Positions 46,004 through 55,669 of a stretch of 64,000 nucleotides of DNA are shown piece by piece; the first letter of the stretch is position 1, and every line of letters starts with the position of its first letter. Location of the stretch: positions 2,790,001 through 2,854,000 of the forward strand of contig NZ_CP147776.1 of NCBI RefSeq assembly GCF_037300705.1, written 5' to 3'. The stretch is from Massilia sp. W12 (lineage in GTDB: Bacteria > Pseudomonadota > Gammaproteobacteria > Burkholderiales > Burkholderiaceae_D). Under the pieces are notes generated by a model. The model did not search any database. It worked only from the letters and a program-made list of their open reading frames with translations, and had not been told where the DNA came from. The position numbers and the translations under genes were made by a program.

Positions 46004-46492
46004 AGCTTTCCTTTTGATCTGAGTCTTTCAAGCGCCGCTTTGCATTCCTTTTTGCGGAAGGCTGCGGCATATGTGTATGGTTATGCTGTCAGTGCGCGGC
46101 AATTCACTTCAAGTAAAAATTTTCCCGCGCGCGACCTGTAGTTTCCCACAGGCAAATCCTGTTGAATTTACCTGTCCGCCAGATCATTTTCAAGCAAAAC
46201 CCGGCGCAAATACTAAGTACAAGCGTCCCCGCTCCTCTCTCAAATAACAAACAGGCGCTATGACAAAACGGGCGCTGCGGGTGCTTGGCACAGACTTAAA
46301 AAAAATGTAATTTTCTGCAAACCTCATTGTCATTTGATATGACAAATTATGCTTTCAGGTAGATTTGCAAAATGCGCGATGGTGAGCGTCATCAAGTAAT
46401 TTATGACGCTTTTAAAAACATGCAAGCGGGGCCAATCAGAGGCGGGATAAAAAACGATGCGGGCAGGGCCAAGGCGGCAAAGCAAAACAGCT
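46004..46492. other. 489-bp intergenic region between giant gene and rarA
   Basis: No gene is seen here. It is AT-richer than its surroundings and should hold the promoter of the giant gene, but I find no convincing -35/-10 pair close to the start. A 7-bp inverted repeat with a 5-nt centre (TTGTCAT ... ATGACAA, 46327-46345) is operator-like. An A-tract lies at about 46309-46316. A TGGCAC sequence at 46286 lacks the downstream half of a sigma-54 site. Confidence 0.5.
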
Positions 46493-47836
46493 TCAGCCGC
46501 CTTTATCCGGTTCTGCTGCAGGGGGTGCGGCGGCATCGAGGCCGCGCAAGAATTTGAGTTTTTCGCCGATTTTGATTTCCAGCCCGCGCGGGGCCGGCTG
46601 ATACCAGCCGGGTTCTTGCATACCGTCCGGCAAATAATTTTCACCGGCGGCGTAAGCCTGTTCCTCATCGTGGGCATAGCGGTATTGCGCGCCATAACCG
46701 AGGTCTTGCATCAAGCGTGTCGGCGCATTGCGCAAATGCAGCGGCACCGGGCGCGACTGGTCTTTTTGCACAAACGCCTGGGCTTGTTTGAACGCCATAT
46801 AGCCGGCATTGCTTTTCGCCGCCATCGCCAGATAAATCACAGTTTGCGCCAAGGCCAGTTCGCCCTCGGGCGAGCCCAGGCGCTCATAGGTGGCGGCGGC
46901 GTCATTGGCAAGCTGGATCGCGCGCGGATCGGCCAAGCCGATATCTTCCCAGGCCATCCGCACGATGCGGCGCGCCAGATACAGCGGGTCCACCCCGCCA
47001 TCGAGCATGCGGCAAAACCAATACAGCGCGGCGTCCGGGTGCGAGCCGCGCACCGATTTATGCAAGGCGGAAATCTGATCATAAAATTGCTCACCGCCTT
47101 TATCAAAGCGGCGCGCATGTTTGGCCAGGGCATTGCTGATGAAATCGGCGTCAATCTGCTCTTTGCGCGCAGCGCGCGCGGCAGTGGCGCACTGTTCCAG
47201 CAAATTCAACATGCGGCGCGCATCGCCATCGGCATACTCCACCAGCAAATGCAAAGCATCCGCGGCAAACGCCAGCCGCCCCAATGCCGCATCGCCGGCT
47301 TGCGCGCGCGCAATCAATTGGCGCAAATCCTGCGCATCCAGCGCCTGCAGCACATACACCTGAGCGCGCGAGAGCAAGGCGGAATTGACTTCAAATGATG
47401 GATTTTCCGTTGTGGCACCGATCAAAGTCACCAAGCCGGATTCGCAATACGGCAACAAACCGTCTTGCTGCGATTTATTGAAACGGTGGATTTCATCGAC
47501 AAATAAAATCGTATGCCGGCCACGCAGGCGGTTGTGTTCGGCCTGCTCCATCGCGGCGCGAATGTCTTTGACGCCGGAAAACACCGCCGACAAGGCGATG
47601 AATTCGCAGTCGAACGCGGCGGCGGTCAAGCGCGCCAGCGTGGTTTTGCCCACCCCCGGCGGCCCCCAGAAAATCATGGAATGCGGCTGGCCGGCGTCAA
47701 ACGCCAGGCGCAAAGGCTTGCCCTCGCCCAATAAATGGCGCTGCCCGATCACCTCTTCAATCCGCGCCGGGCGCAGGCGCTCGGCCAAGGGTTGATGCGG
47801 CGCGCTGGCCGCAGCGCCAAATAAATCGCCGCTCAT
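46493..47836 (-). CDS. rarA: Replication-associated recombination protein RarA (MgsA), AAA+ ATPase
   Basis: Clamp-loader-like AAA+ ATPase that acts at stalled replication forks with RecA and SSB. The 447-residue protein has Walker A GPPGVGKT (58-65), Walker B in ILFVDEIHRFN and sensor 1 in LIGATTENPSF. The C-terminal tetramerisation part includes LARRIVRMAWEDIGLADP. The ATG at 47834-47836 overlaps the lolA stop by 4 bp (ATGA), so the two are translationally coupled. It is the last gene of ftsK-lolA-rarA. In related genomes, as I recall, serS follows directly; here the 45-kb giant gene intervenes. Confidence 0.96.
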   Translation of the reverse strand: MSGDLFGAAASAPHQPLAERLRPARIEEVIGQRHLLGEGKPLRLAFDAGQPHSMIFWGPPGVGKTTLARLTAAAFDCEFIALSAVFSGVKDIRAAMEQAEHNRLRGRHTILFVDEIHRFNKSQQDGLLPYCESGLVTLIGATTENPSFEVNSALLSRAQVYVLQALDAQDLRQLIARAQAGDAALGRLAFAADALHLLVEYADGDARRMLNLLEQCATAARAARKEQIDADFISNALAKHARRFDKGGEQFYDQISALHKSVRGSHPDAALYWFCRMLDGGVDPLYLARRIVRMAWEDIGLADPRAIQLANDAAATYERLGSPEGELALAQTVIYLAMAAKSNAGYMAFKQAQAFVQKDQSRPVPLHLRNAPTRLMQDLGYGAQYRYAHDEEQAYAAGENYLPDGMQEPGWYQPAPRGLEIKIGEKLKFLRGLDAAAPPAAEPDKGG

Positions 47837-48465
47837 TGCTGCAACACGTCCACCCCGGCAGGCATCTGGAAGCTGAATTGGGCCGCATCCAGGGCCGGAT
47901 TTTTTTCAAAACGGGAAAACTGCAAGCGGGTTAATTGGCCAAAGGCATCGCGCAACAACATTTGTTGCGGCAAGCCCTGGGCAAAACCGATTTGAATGGT
48001 TTGAAACGATTTATCCGCACTGCGCGGGGTCAACTCCAGCCACTCCAGACCGTCTTTGGCGCCGCCATCTTTGACGCTGAAGTTTTTATCCACATCATTG
48101 CTGCCGAATAAAATCGCAGCCGGGCTTGCGGTCAGCACTTCGCCCAATTTGCGCACGCTGACCTGGGCCAAATCCTTGTCCCAGATATACAGCTTATCGC
48201 CATCCGATTGCAGCACCTGGGCATACGGTTTTTGATAGGTCCAGATAAATTTACCGGGACGGGCGAACAGAAAATTGCCGGTCGAGGTTTTGCCGCGCGC
48301 CTGGCTTTCGCCCTTGGCTTGCAATAAAACCTGACTGAATTCACCGCGCGCGCTCTTGGTGCTGCTTAAAAATTGGCGGAATTGGCTCACGCCATCGGCC
48401 AGCGCCCAATTCGCGCTGCAAGATAAGATGGCGGCGCTGACCAAGCGCAGTAAAACTGATTTCAT
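47833..48465 (-). CDS. lolA: Outer-membrane lipoprotein carrier protein LolA
   Basis: Periplasmic chaperone that takes lipoproteins from the LolCDE transporter and hands them to LolB at the outer membrane. The start at 48463-48465 gives MKSVLLRLVSAAILSC, a clean Sec signal ending near WALA; a longer upstream reading frame overlaps the ftsK 3' end and is rejected. The mature part shows the half-barrel pattern (FLFARPGKFIWTYQKPYAQ, KLYIWDKDLAQVSVRKL, ASPAAILFG). At 211 residues it is normal length. It starts 13 bp after the ftsK stop and overlaps rarA by 4 bp, the classic proteobacterial operon order. Confidence 0.96.
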   Translation of the reverse strand: MKSVLLRLVSAAILSCSANWALADGVSQFRQFLSSTKSARGEFSQVLLQAKGESQARGKTSTGNFLFARPGKFIWTYQKPYAQVLQSDGDKLYIWDKDLAQVSVRKLGEVLTASPAAILFGSNDVDKNFSVKDGGAKDGLEWLELTPRSADKSFQTIQIGFAQGLPQQMLLRDAFGQLTRLQFSRFEKNPALDAAQFSFQMPAGVDVLQQ

Positions 48466-48478
48466 AGACTCTCTCTGA

Positions 48479-50818
48479 TTAGGCATCGCTGTTGCCCGCC
48501 GGCACCAGGATTTCCCGGTTGCCATTGCTTTGCATGGCCGACACGATGCCGCTGGTTTCCATCTGCTCAAGTAAGCGCGCGGCGCGGTTATAGCCGATGC
48601 GCAAATGGCGCTGCACCAGCGAAATCGAGGCTTTGCGGTTTTTCAAGACCACCGCCACCGCCTGATCATACATATTGTCGCCCTCGCCTGCCGCACCGCC
48701 GCCGGCAAAGGCCGCCGCCACATCGCCGCCGCCCTCATCGCCCACGCCGCCTTCCAAAATGCCTTCGACATAATTCGGCTCGCCCTGGGCTTTGAGATGT
48801 TTCACCACGCGGTGCACTTCATCATCTGAAACAAACGCCCCGTGCACCCGCATCGGCAGGCCGGAACCGGGCGGCATATACAGCATATCGCCCATACCCA
48901 GCAGGGTTTCGGCGCCCATTTGATCCAAAATCGTGCGCGAGTCGATCTTGCTCGACACCTGGAAAGCGATCCGGGTCGGGATATTCGCCTTGATCAAGCC
49001 GGTAATCACATCCACCGAAGGACGCTGGGTAGCCAAAATCAAATGCAGGCCGGCGGCGCGCGCTTTTTGCGCAATCCGCGCAATCAGCTCTTCCACCTTC
49101 TTGCCGACCACCATCATCAAATCCGCCAATTCGTCGATGATAATCACAATCACCGGCAGCTTTTCCAGCGGCTCCGGACTGTCCGGAGTAAGCGAAAAAG
49201 GATTCGGAATCAACTCTTCGCGCTTTTTCGCATCGGCGATTTTATGGTTGAAACCGGCCAGATTGCGCACCCCCAGATGCGACATGAGTTTATAGCGGCG
49301 CTCCATCTCATTCACCGCCCAATTCAAGGCATGCCCGGCCTGGCGCATATCGGTCACCACCGGCGCCAGCAGATGCGGAATGCCCTCATACACCGACATT
49401 TCCAGCATCTTGGGATCGATCAAAATCATGCGCACATCCGCCGCCTCAGCCTTGTACAGCAAAGACAGAATGGTGGCGTTAATACCGACCGATTTACCGG
49501 AACCGGTGGTGCCGGCGATCAAAAGATGCGGCATCTTGGCCAAATCCGCCACCACCGGATTGCCGGCGATATCCTTGCCCAGCGCAATCGTCAGATTGGA
49601 AGCGCCGTCGTTATACACTTTGGAGCCTAAAATCTCAGACAGGCGCACAATCTGGCGCTTCGGATTGGGCAGCTCCAGGCCCATATAATTTTTACCGGGA
49701 ATGGTTTCCACCACGCGAATCGACGTCAGCGCCAGCGAGCGCGCCAAGTCGCGCGCCAGATTCACAATCTGACTGCCCTTGACCCCGGTGGCAGGTTCGA
49801 TTTCATAGCGCGTAATCACCGGGCCGGGATACGCCGCCACCACCTTGGTTTCGACATTGAAATCAGATAATTTCTTTTCAATCAGACGCGAAGTGAATTC
49901 CAGCGTCTCAATGCTGACGGTTTCTTGCACCACCGGCGCATCGTCCAACAGCGCCAGCGGCGGCAAACCGCCCTCGCCGCTGGTTTCAAACAGGCTGACC
50001 TGACGTTCTTTTTCAATCCGCTCCGATTTTTGCACCGCCACCACCTGCGGCTCGATCTTGACCTTGGGCTGCGGGGTTTCCACATGTTTGGCGCGCACCT
50101 GATCTAACACCACCTCGCGCTTGACGGCGGCTTCCTGCCCCAGCTTGCGGTCTTCCCGGTCTTCATAGTGACGCCGCACCCAGTCGTACACGGTTTCCAG
50201 CGCCGCGCCGATTTTCTCGGCCAAGTCCAGCCAGGACATCTGAAAATACAGCGCAAAGCCTGAGGCCAGCATCAACAACAGCAACAGCGTGGCGCCATTG
50301 AAGCCCAGCGCCAAATGCGCGGTATGGCCGATCACCTCGCCAAACACGCCGCCCGGCGCGCGCGGCAATTGCACATTCAGGGTGTACATGCGCAGATATT
50401 CGATGCCGGAAGAACCGGTCAGCAGCAGCCCGAAACCGACGCTGCGGGCAATCCGCACGCCATCGCCTTCCAGCGGGGCCGGGCCTTGCACCGGATCACG
50501 ATGTAAATCACGATAGCCGCGCCACACGGTGCGCAGCAATAAGACTATCCACCACCAGGCGGAAAAACCGAAGATATACAGCAAAATATCGGAAAGTTTG
50601 GCGCCCAGCCAGCCGCCGTGATTGGAAATCGCGCTGGCCGCCACCGAATGCGACCAACCCGGATCATACCGGTTGTAAGAAAACAGGGCTAACAGAATAA
50701 ACACGCTGGCGCCCAGCAAAGCGAACCAGCGCAACTCCGCCAGCAGATGCGAGAGGCGGCCCGGCGCCGGGTTGCGTTCGTCATCGTTCCTGATATTCGC
50801 GCTTTTTGACTTGCTCAT
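48479..50818 (-). CDS. ftsK: DNA translocase FtsK
   Basis: Septum-anchored hexameric DNA pump that clears chromosome termini and activates XerCD at dif. The 779 residues comprise a hydrophobic N-terminal part with about four membrane segments (e.g. [35 protein letters not shown]) up to about residue 210, a short linker, then the alpha/beta motor: Walker [11 protein letters not shown] (about 436-445), Walker [14 protein letters not shown] and [15 protein letters not shown]. The C-terminal winged-helix gamma domain ([24 protein letters not shown]) reads KOPS. The linker is short compared with E. coli FtsK. First gene of the ftsK-lolA-rarA operon; a TAGAAT hexamer (minus strand of 50857-50862) is a possible -10. 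Confidence 0.97.
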   Translation of the reverse strand: MSKSKSANIRNDDERNPAPGRLSHLLAELRWFALLGASVFILLALFSYNRYDPGWSHSVAASAISNHGGWLGAKLSDILLYIFGFSAWWWIVLLLRTVWRGYRDLHRDPVQGPAPLEGDGVRIARSVGFGLLLTGSSGIEYLRMYTLNVQLPRAPGGVFGEVIGHTAHLALGFNGATLLLLLMLASGFALYFQMSWLDLAEKIGAALETVYDWVRRHYEDREDRKLGQEAAVKREVVLDQVRAKHVETPQPKVKIEPQVVAVQKSERIEKERQVSLFETSGEGGLPPLALLDDAPVVQETVSIETLEFTSRLIEKKLSDFNVETKVVAAYPGPVITRYEIEPATGVKGSQIVNLARDLARSLALTSIRVVETIPGKNYMGLELPNPKRQIVRLSEILGSKVYNDGASNLTIALGKDIAGNPVVADLAKMPHLLIAGTTGSGKSVGINATILSLLYKAEAADVRMILIDPKMLEMSVYEGIPHLLAPVVTDMRQAGHALNWAVNEMERRYKLMSHLGVRNLAGFNHKIADAKKREELIPNPFSLTPDSPEPLEKLPVIVIIIDELADLMMVVGKKVEELIARIAQKARAAGLHLILATQRPSVDVITGLIKANIPTRIAFQVSSKIDSRTILDQMGAETLLGMGDMLYMPPGSGLPMRVHGAFVSDDEVHRVVKHLKAQGEPNYVEGILEGGVGDEGGGDVAAAFAGGGAAGEGDNMYDQAVAVVLKNRKASISLVQRHLRIGYNRAARLLEQMETSGIVSAMQSNGNREILVPAGNSDA

Positions 50819-52030
<1,212 letters not shown>

Positions 52031-52048
52031 GGACGCTGCGGGGCGGCT

Positions 52049-52729
52049 ATGACGCAGGGCTTGAAGCAATTTGCCGATCTGAAAATCCTGGCAAAACAAA
52101 TCAAGGAACGCGCCGCGCAGGAACGCGAGGCGCAACGCCTGCGCGCGATTGCCGCCCAGCGCCAGCGCGAGGAGGCGAATCTGTTCCGCCTCGCGGTGGG
52201 CGCGGTGACCCCGCTGAAAGACGACAACCGGGTCGAACCTTTTTTCATCACGCCGCAGCCGGTCGCCTTGCAATATCTGGCCGATGAGCAAGCCGCGCTG
52301 GTGGAATCGCTGTCAGATGAGTTTGACGCCCTCTCCCTGCTGGAAACCGATCAGGCGCTGAGCTACACCCGGCCAGGCGTCGGGCCGGAAGTGGTGCGCC
52401 GGCTGCGCCGGGGCCACTGGGTGATTCAAGACGAATTGGATTTACACGGATTGCGGCGCGATGATGCGCGCGAAAGTCTGGCGCTGTTTTTGCGCCTGGC
52501 CGGCAAGCGCGGCATCCGCTGCGTGCGCATTATTCACGGCAAGGGGCATGGCTCGGTGAATAAAGAGCCGGTGTTAAAAAATATGGTGTTCCGCTGGCTG
52601 GCGCAAAAACAGGAAGTGATGGCGTTTTGCGTAGCGCGCGCCGCTGACGGCGGGGCCGGCGCGCTGGTGGTTTTACTGCAGGGGCAAACCCGGCAGCATC
52701 AGCGGCATAGCGCACACGACCATGTTTGA
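52049..52729 (+). CDS. Smr-domain (MutS2-like) endonuclease family protein
   Basis: 226 residues. The N-terminal half is charged and helical (ERAAQEREAQRLRAIAAQRQ), possibly coiled coil. The C-terminal half is an Smr domain: DELDLHGLRRDDARESL (LDLHG motif) and VRIIHGKGHGS (HGKG motif), as in stand-alone YdaL/SmrA-type nicking endonucleases or RNA cleavers. It follows trxB by 18 bp, an arrangement I recall from other Burkholderiales. It ends head-to-head with the convergent DUF5610-like gene, 9 bp away; no terminator was seen in the gap. Confidence 0.9.
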   Translation: MTQGLKQFADLKILAKQIKERAAQEREAQRLRAIAAQRQREEANLFRLAVGAVTPLKDDNRVEPFFITPQPVALQYLADEQAALVESLSDEFDALSLLETDQALSYTRPGVGPEVVRRLRRGHWVIQDELDLHGLRRDDARESLALFLRLAGKRGIRCVRIIHGKGHGSVNKEPVLKNMVFRWLAQKQEVMAFCVARAADGGAGALVVLLQGQTRQHQRHSAHDHV

Positions 52730-52738
52730 AGCTGTGCG

Positions 52739-53320
52739 TCACGCCCCCTGTTCCCCTTGTTTCGGCTGCCCTTGCGCCGCCTCAAAATCGGCATAGCCTT
52801 TTTGCACCAATTCATAGGTTTTCTGGATACCGCTGGCGATATCGCCTTGCAGCACATTCAAGCCTTGCAAAATATCGCTGGCCTCATTAAAGCCCTGCTC
52901 AAACCCGCCGCGTATGGTTTGCATGAAATCTTTGAGCAGCTTGCCTTCATCCTCACCGGGATGCTGCTGTTTATAGGCTTCAAAAAAGCCGGTGGAAAGT
53001 TTGACGATGCGCTCGGCGGTAGCCTCCGGGGAATTATCCTGCCCCATCGCGTTTTGAATCGCGTTTTCGCCCAAATCTGACTGCAAGGCTTCGTTAATGC
53101 CTTGAATCGCGCTCTTGTAGAGCAAGGCCAGAGGTTGATTGCCGCTTTTGATCGCGACTTGCAGCGAAGATTGCACCACTTGTGCATTGAGACTGATTTG
53201 CGCCTGCTCACGCGCAGTGCCGCCGGCTTTGATTTCGCCGGCATTCTCCGCCGCACTGGCGGCGGCGGGAAGTGAAGCGGCTTGATTGGCGCCGGCGTTG
53301 CCGCTGATTGCGATACTCAT
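52739..53320 (-). CDS. DUF5610-like hypothetical protein
   Basis: 193 residues. The start at 53318-53320 is preceded by AGGGAG at good spacing, so the longer upstream reading frame is rejected. Composition is Ala-, Gln- and Ser-rich at the N-terminus (MSIAISGNAGANQAASLPAA) with no signal peptide or membrane span. The body is helical: LNAQVVQSSLQVAIKSGNQP, LALLYKSAIQGINEAL, GFFEAYKQQHPGEDE, FMQTIRGGFEQGFNEASDIL, ETYELV-like KTYELVQKGYADFEAAQG. I associate this pattern with DUF5610 proteins of unknown role. It is separated from the cas locus by one small gene. Confidence 0.7.
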   Translation of the reverse strand: MSIAISGNAGANQAASLPAAASAAENAGEIKAGGTAREQAQISLNAQVVQSSLQVAIKSGNQPLALLYKSAIQGINEALQSDLGENAIQNAMGQDNSPEATAERIVKLSTGFFEAYKQQHPGEDEGKLLKDFMQTIRGGFEQGFNEASDILQGLNVLQGDIASGIQKTYELVQKGYADFEAAQGQPKQGEQGA

Positions 53321-53450
53321 GATGTGCTCCCTGTTGCCCTGTTCTGAATGCTTATCGGCAGGCGCCGGGAAAACTGCAAGAATTTTTAGCGGGGCGTATT
53401 TGTTGGGGGAGCGGGAAAGACGTGAGGGCAGATGGCATATCGAATCAAGC

Positions 53451-53852
53451 TCATTTGGGAACAGACTTGCTTCTGTAATGGGAACCCTCTGGCGCCCAGA
53501 ACACCGCGCCAGATGGAGGGAGTTGCAGGTTTGGCGCAAGTCCACGCGCGCTCAGCGCACGCCGCAGCCCCTCCAAACCTTCCTGTGTTTCAATAATATA
53601 GCCCCCGGTAAGTACATCACCGTAGTGTTTCTCTGTATTTGTACGGGCCAGCGCCACGATGTCCGCCAGATTCCGATCCAATGACCAAATGTGGACATCT
53701 TGATCTTTAGCGTAAGTCTTAATGCGCCAGTTCTTGCCATCAGCTGCGTAGAACTGCACAGTGTCAAAGGCCGTATCCGAAGCGGCAGTTTCCACATTCT
53801 CAGAATAGCTGCTTTGAACGGACAGGAAAAAAATAACGAGAACCATTTTCAT
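53451..53852 (-). CDS. Small secreted protein of unknown function
   Basis: 133 residues. The N-terminus MKMVLVIFFLSVQSSYS looks like a Sec signal with cleavage near SYS-EN. The mature part is mixed alpha/beta (VQFYAADGKNWRIKTYAKD, VHIWSLDRNLADIVALART, YGDVLTGGYIIETQEGLEGL). I do not recognise a family; the size and periplasmic export fit small immunity-type or stress proteins, but that is speculation. The ribosome binding site is poor. It lies where a type I-F array is often found, beyond the terminator after cas6f, with no repeat sequences around it. Confidence 0.6.
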   Translation of the reverse strand: MKMVLVIFFLSVQSSYSENVETAASDTAFDTVQFYAADGKNWRIKTYAKDQDVHIWSLDRNLADIVALARTNTEKHYGDVLTGGYIIETQEGLEGLRRALSARGLAPNLQLPPSGAVFWAPEGSHYRSKSVPK

Positions 53853-53906
53853 GATGTTTACTGGAATCTGTGCTGCTGCAGTGTTTAACTGTTCCCTATG
53901 CCCCTT

Positions 53907-53944
53907 AAAATCTGCGCCAGGCCCGGAAGCAAACCTGACGCAGA
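53907..53944 (-). terminator. Rho-independent terminator after the csy operon
   Basis: Read on the minus strand: an 11-bp stem with one mismatch (TCTGCGTCAGG / CCTGGCGCAGA, 53934-53944 and 53911-53921), a 12-nt loop, then TTTT (53910-53907). It begins 18 bp after the cas6f stop codon at 53963, so transcription of the csy genes should end here and not run into an array. Confidence 0.75.
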
Positions 53945-53962
53945 ATAAGCGCTGTACGCGGC

Positions 53963-54526
53963 TCAGAACCAGGGCACGGTGGCTTGCTTGCTCAAACCGT
54001 AATCGTTGAATACCCCGGCGACTGGCTGCGGCTGCGATGGGCCGCGCTGCACATACAGGCGGAATTGCTGCGCAGTGCTGCGGCTGGTGATGCGCAAAAA
54101 AGGCCCCTGCCCCAAGCGCGCCTCGCTTTGCTCCAATTTCTCGCGCGCCTGCTCTGGCGTCATGCGCCCGCGCTTGATCGAGCGGCGCAGTAAGCGCTCA
54201 GGACTGCTCTTGAATTGCTTACGCAGCAAGCTGCAATGCGTCGCGCCTGCAGGAACCGGCGTCACCGGACTGACTTGGGTGTAATCGCGCAAACCCTTGA
54301 GCCAATCCAGCGCCATCAGCCGCGCCAGCGCCGGCGCGGCCCCATGCAAACGCAAGACTGCGCCCAGCGTATGACGCTGCTCTTGCAGCCCCGGAAAACT
54401 GAGCCCGATTTCACCGCGTCCGGCGTCGCACAAAGCCCGGTGCAGCTTGGCGAACAGCGCATTCATCAATACCGGTTCAGGAAATTCCGGATCAGGCAAA
54501 ACCCGGATCTCGATGTAATGATCCAT
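53963..54526 (-). CDS. cas6f: CRISPR pre-crRNA endoribonuclease Cas6f (Csy4)
   Basis: Sequence-specific RNase that cuts at the 3' base of the type I-F repeat hairpin and stays bound to the crRNA 3' end. At 187 residues it has the length I recall for Pseudomonas Csy4. It opens MDHYIEIRVLPDPEFPEP and places the catalytic His at position 29 in LFAKLHRAL, as in characterised Csy4. An Arg/Lys-rich helix (LLRKQFKSSPERLLRRSIKRGRMT region) fits hairpin recognition, and QQFRLYVQRG lies near the C-terminus. It starts 9 bp after csy3 and is followed by a terminator. Its presence matters for the mini-CRISPR at 59122-59203, whose hairpins keep the Csy4-type stem. Confidence 0.95.
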   Translation of the reverse strand: MDHYIEIRVLPDPEFPEPVLMNALFAKLHRALCDAGRGEIGLSFPGLQEQRHTLGAVLRLHGAAPALARLMALDWLKGLRDYTQVSPVTPVPAGATHCSLLRKQFKSSPERLLRRSIKRGRMTPEQAREKLEQSEARLGQGPFLRITSRSTAQQFRLYVQRGPSQPQPVAGVFNDYGLSKQATVPWF

Positions 54527-54535
54527 AGCGCAACC

Positions 54536-55603
54536 TCAGTTCGCTTCGCCAAACACGCCGCCGCGCACCAGGGTGGCGATCACATAATGTTGTTGTTTGA
54601 CATCCGGGGCGCTGTTTTTCAAGACCCATTGATCGAGCAGATTATAAAAATCCATTTTCTCGCCCGGTTGACGATAGGCCACGCCGCGATTGGTGACAGA
54701 ACCATACGGCTCGACCGCAATCGGCCCCAACTCCGCCGCACTCGGGTACCAGTCGTCAATGGTGCGCAAGGCGTTGCCGATTTTTTGCGAGTGCAAGGCG
54801 GCAGTCTTATCGACCTCGTATAAGAACTTGCTCTTTTTCCCCTCGCTTTTATCCAACACCAGTTCCTGCGATGGAAACACTTCCTGCCCGACGCCAAGCC
54901 GGGCGTAGGCCTCGATTTGCAAAAAGGCATATGCCTCACCGGCCAAACCCTGGCGGATCACTTCAGCCAGCGCCGCCAGATCGGCATCGGCCTTGGCGAA
55001 ACTGCGCAAATCAAAGGCGGCGGCGTCAAACGTCCAGGTTTGCGCGACTTTTTCTTCGACGATATGGCGCACCCGCACTTGCAAGGCTTCCGCCCCGACC
55101 CGGTTGCGCCATAAAAAGCGGGCATTCGCGATATTGTGTGCATAGCGCAGCGCCAGTTCTTCAAAGCGATGGGTGGCGATATAGTCATTGATCACCTTGG
55201 CCAGCGCGGCTTGATAGGCTTGATCATTGCATGCTGAGGGCAATGCTAAATTACCCAGCACGCGCAAACTGAACGAGACTTTCAGCGTGTCCGCGTCAAA
55301 TGGCAGCGCGGCCACATCGATGGTTTGCAGATTTGCGTTTTGAATTTCAGCATCCAGTTTCGCGGGGTTGGTGGCAACATCCTCAGCATGCGTTTCAGTC
55401 TTTTGCTTAGCCTTGGCTGATTTGGGCCGATTGGAAATAGTACCGCGTACAGATTTTTCTCTTAACTCTACCGCGCGCCATTTGTCAGCATCATTGCGCT
55501 CAGCCCAATTCCCGGCGAACATCAAGCCGTCTGAGTTGGCGAGCTTGCGCTCAAAAGCGAGTACGGAAGCTGTTTTCAACGTTGCATTAGTGGATTTAGC
55601 CAT
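54536..55603 (-). CDS. csy3: Type I-F Cascade backbone protein Cas7f (Csy3)
   Basis: The repeated subunit that lines the crRNA in the I-F surveillance complex. The start at 55601-55603 ([20 protein letters not shown]) has GAAGGA upstream; an ATG 15 bp earlier is less likely. The body closely follows known Csy3: [88 protein letters not shown] and [18 protein letters not shown] at the C-terminus. It has 355 residues; a small extra loop after TISNR ([15 protein letters not shown]) is lysine-rich. Gaps to csy2 (66 bp) and cas6f (9 bp) fit one operon. Confidence 0.95.
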   Translation of the reverse strand: MAKSTNATLKTASVLAFERKLANSDGLMFAGNWAERNDADKWRAVELREKSVRGTISNRPKSAKAKQKTETHAEDVATNPAKLDAEIQNANLQTIDVAALPFDADTLKVSFSLRVLGNLALPSACNDQAYQAALAKVINDYIATHRFEELALRYAHNIANARFLWRNRVGAEALQVRVRHIVEEKVAQTWTFDAAAFDLRSFAKADADLAALAEVIRQGLAGEAYAFLQIEAYARLGVGQEVFPSQELVLDKSEGKKSKFLYEVDKTAALHSQKIGNALRTIDDWYPSAAELGPIAVEPYGSVTNRGVAYRQPGEKMDFYNLLDQWVLKNSAPDVKQQHYVIATLVRGGVFGEAN

Positions 55604-55669
55604 GATGTATTCCTTCAAATTAATTGATGCAGTGATAGTTGATTCGGGAATGCCAGCGTTGCTGTTGCC

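Noticed and set aside
46286-46300. TGGCAC near 46286 as a sigma-54 promoter
   Set aside because: The required GC pair at the -12 position is missing (TTAAA instead of TTGCA).
48466-48570. Longer lolA start giving a 245-residue protein
   Set aside because: The extension overlaps the ftsK 3' end and would bury the signal peptide that begins at 48465.
53945-53970. Repeat-like string gctgtacgcggctcagaa next to cas6f, resembling the end of an I-F repeat
   Set aside because: There is no proper CTGCC/GGCAG-type stem, no second copy nearby, and the ctcagaa part is the cas6f stop codon and last codons.
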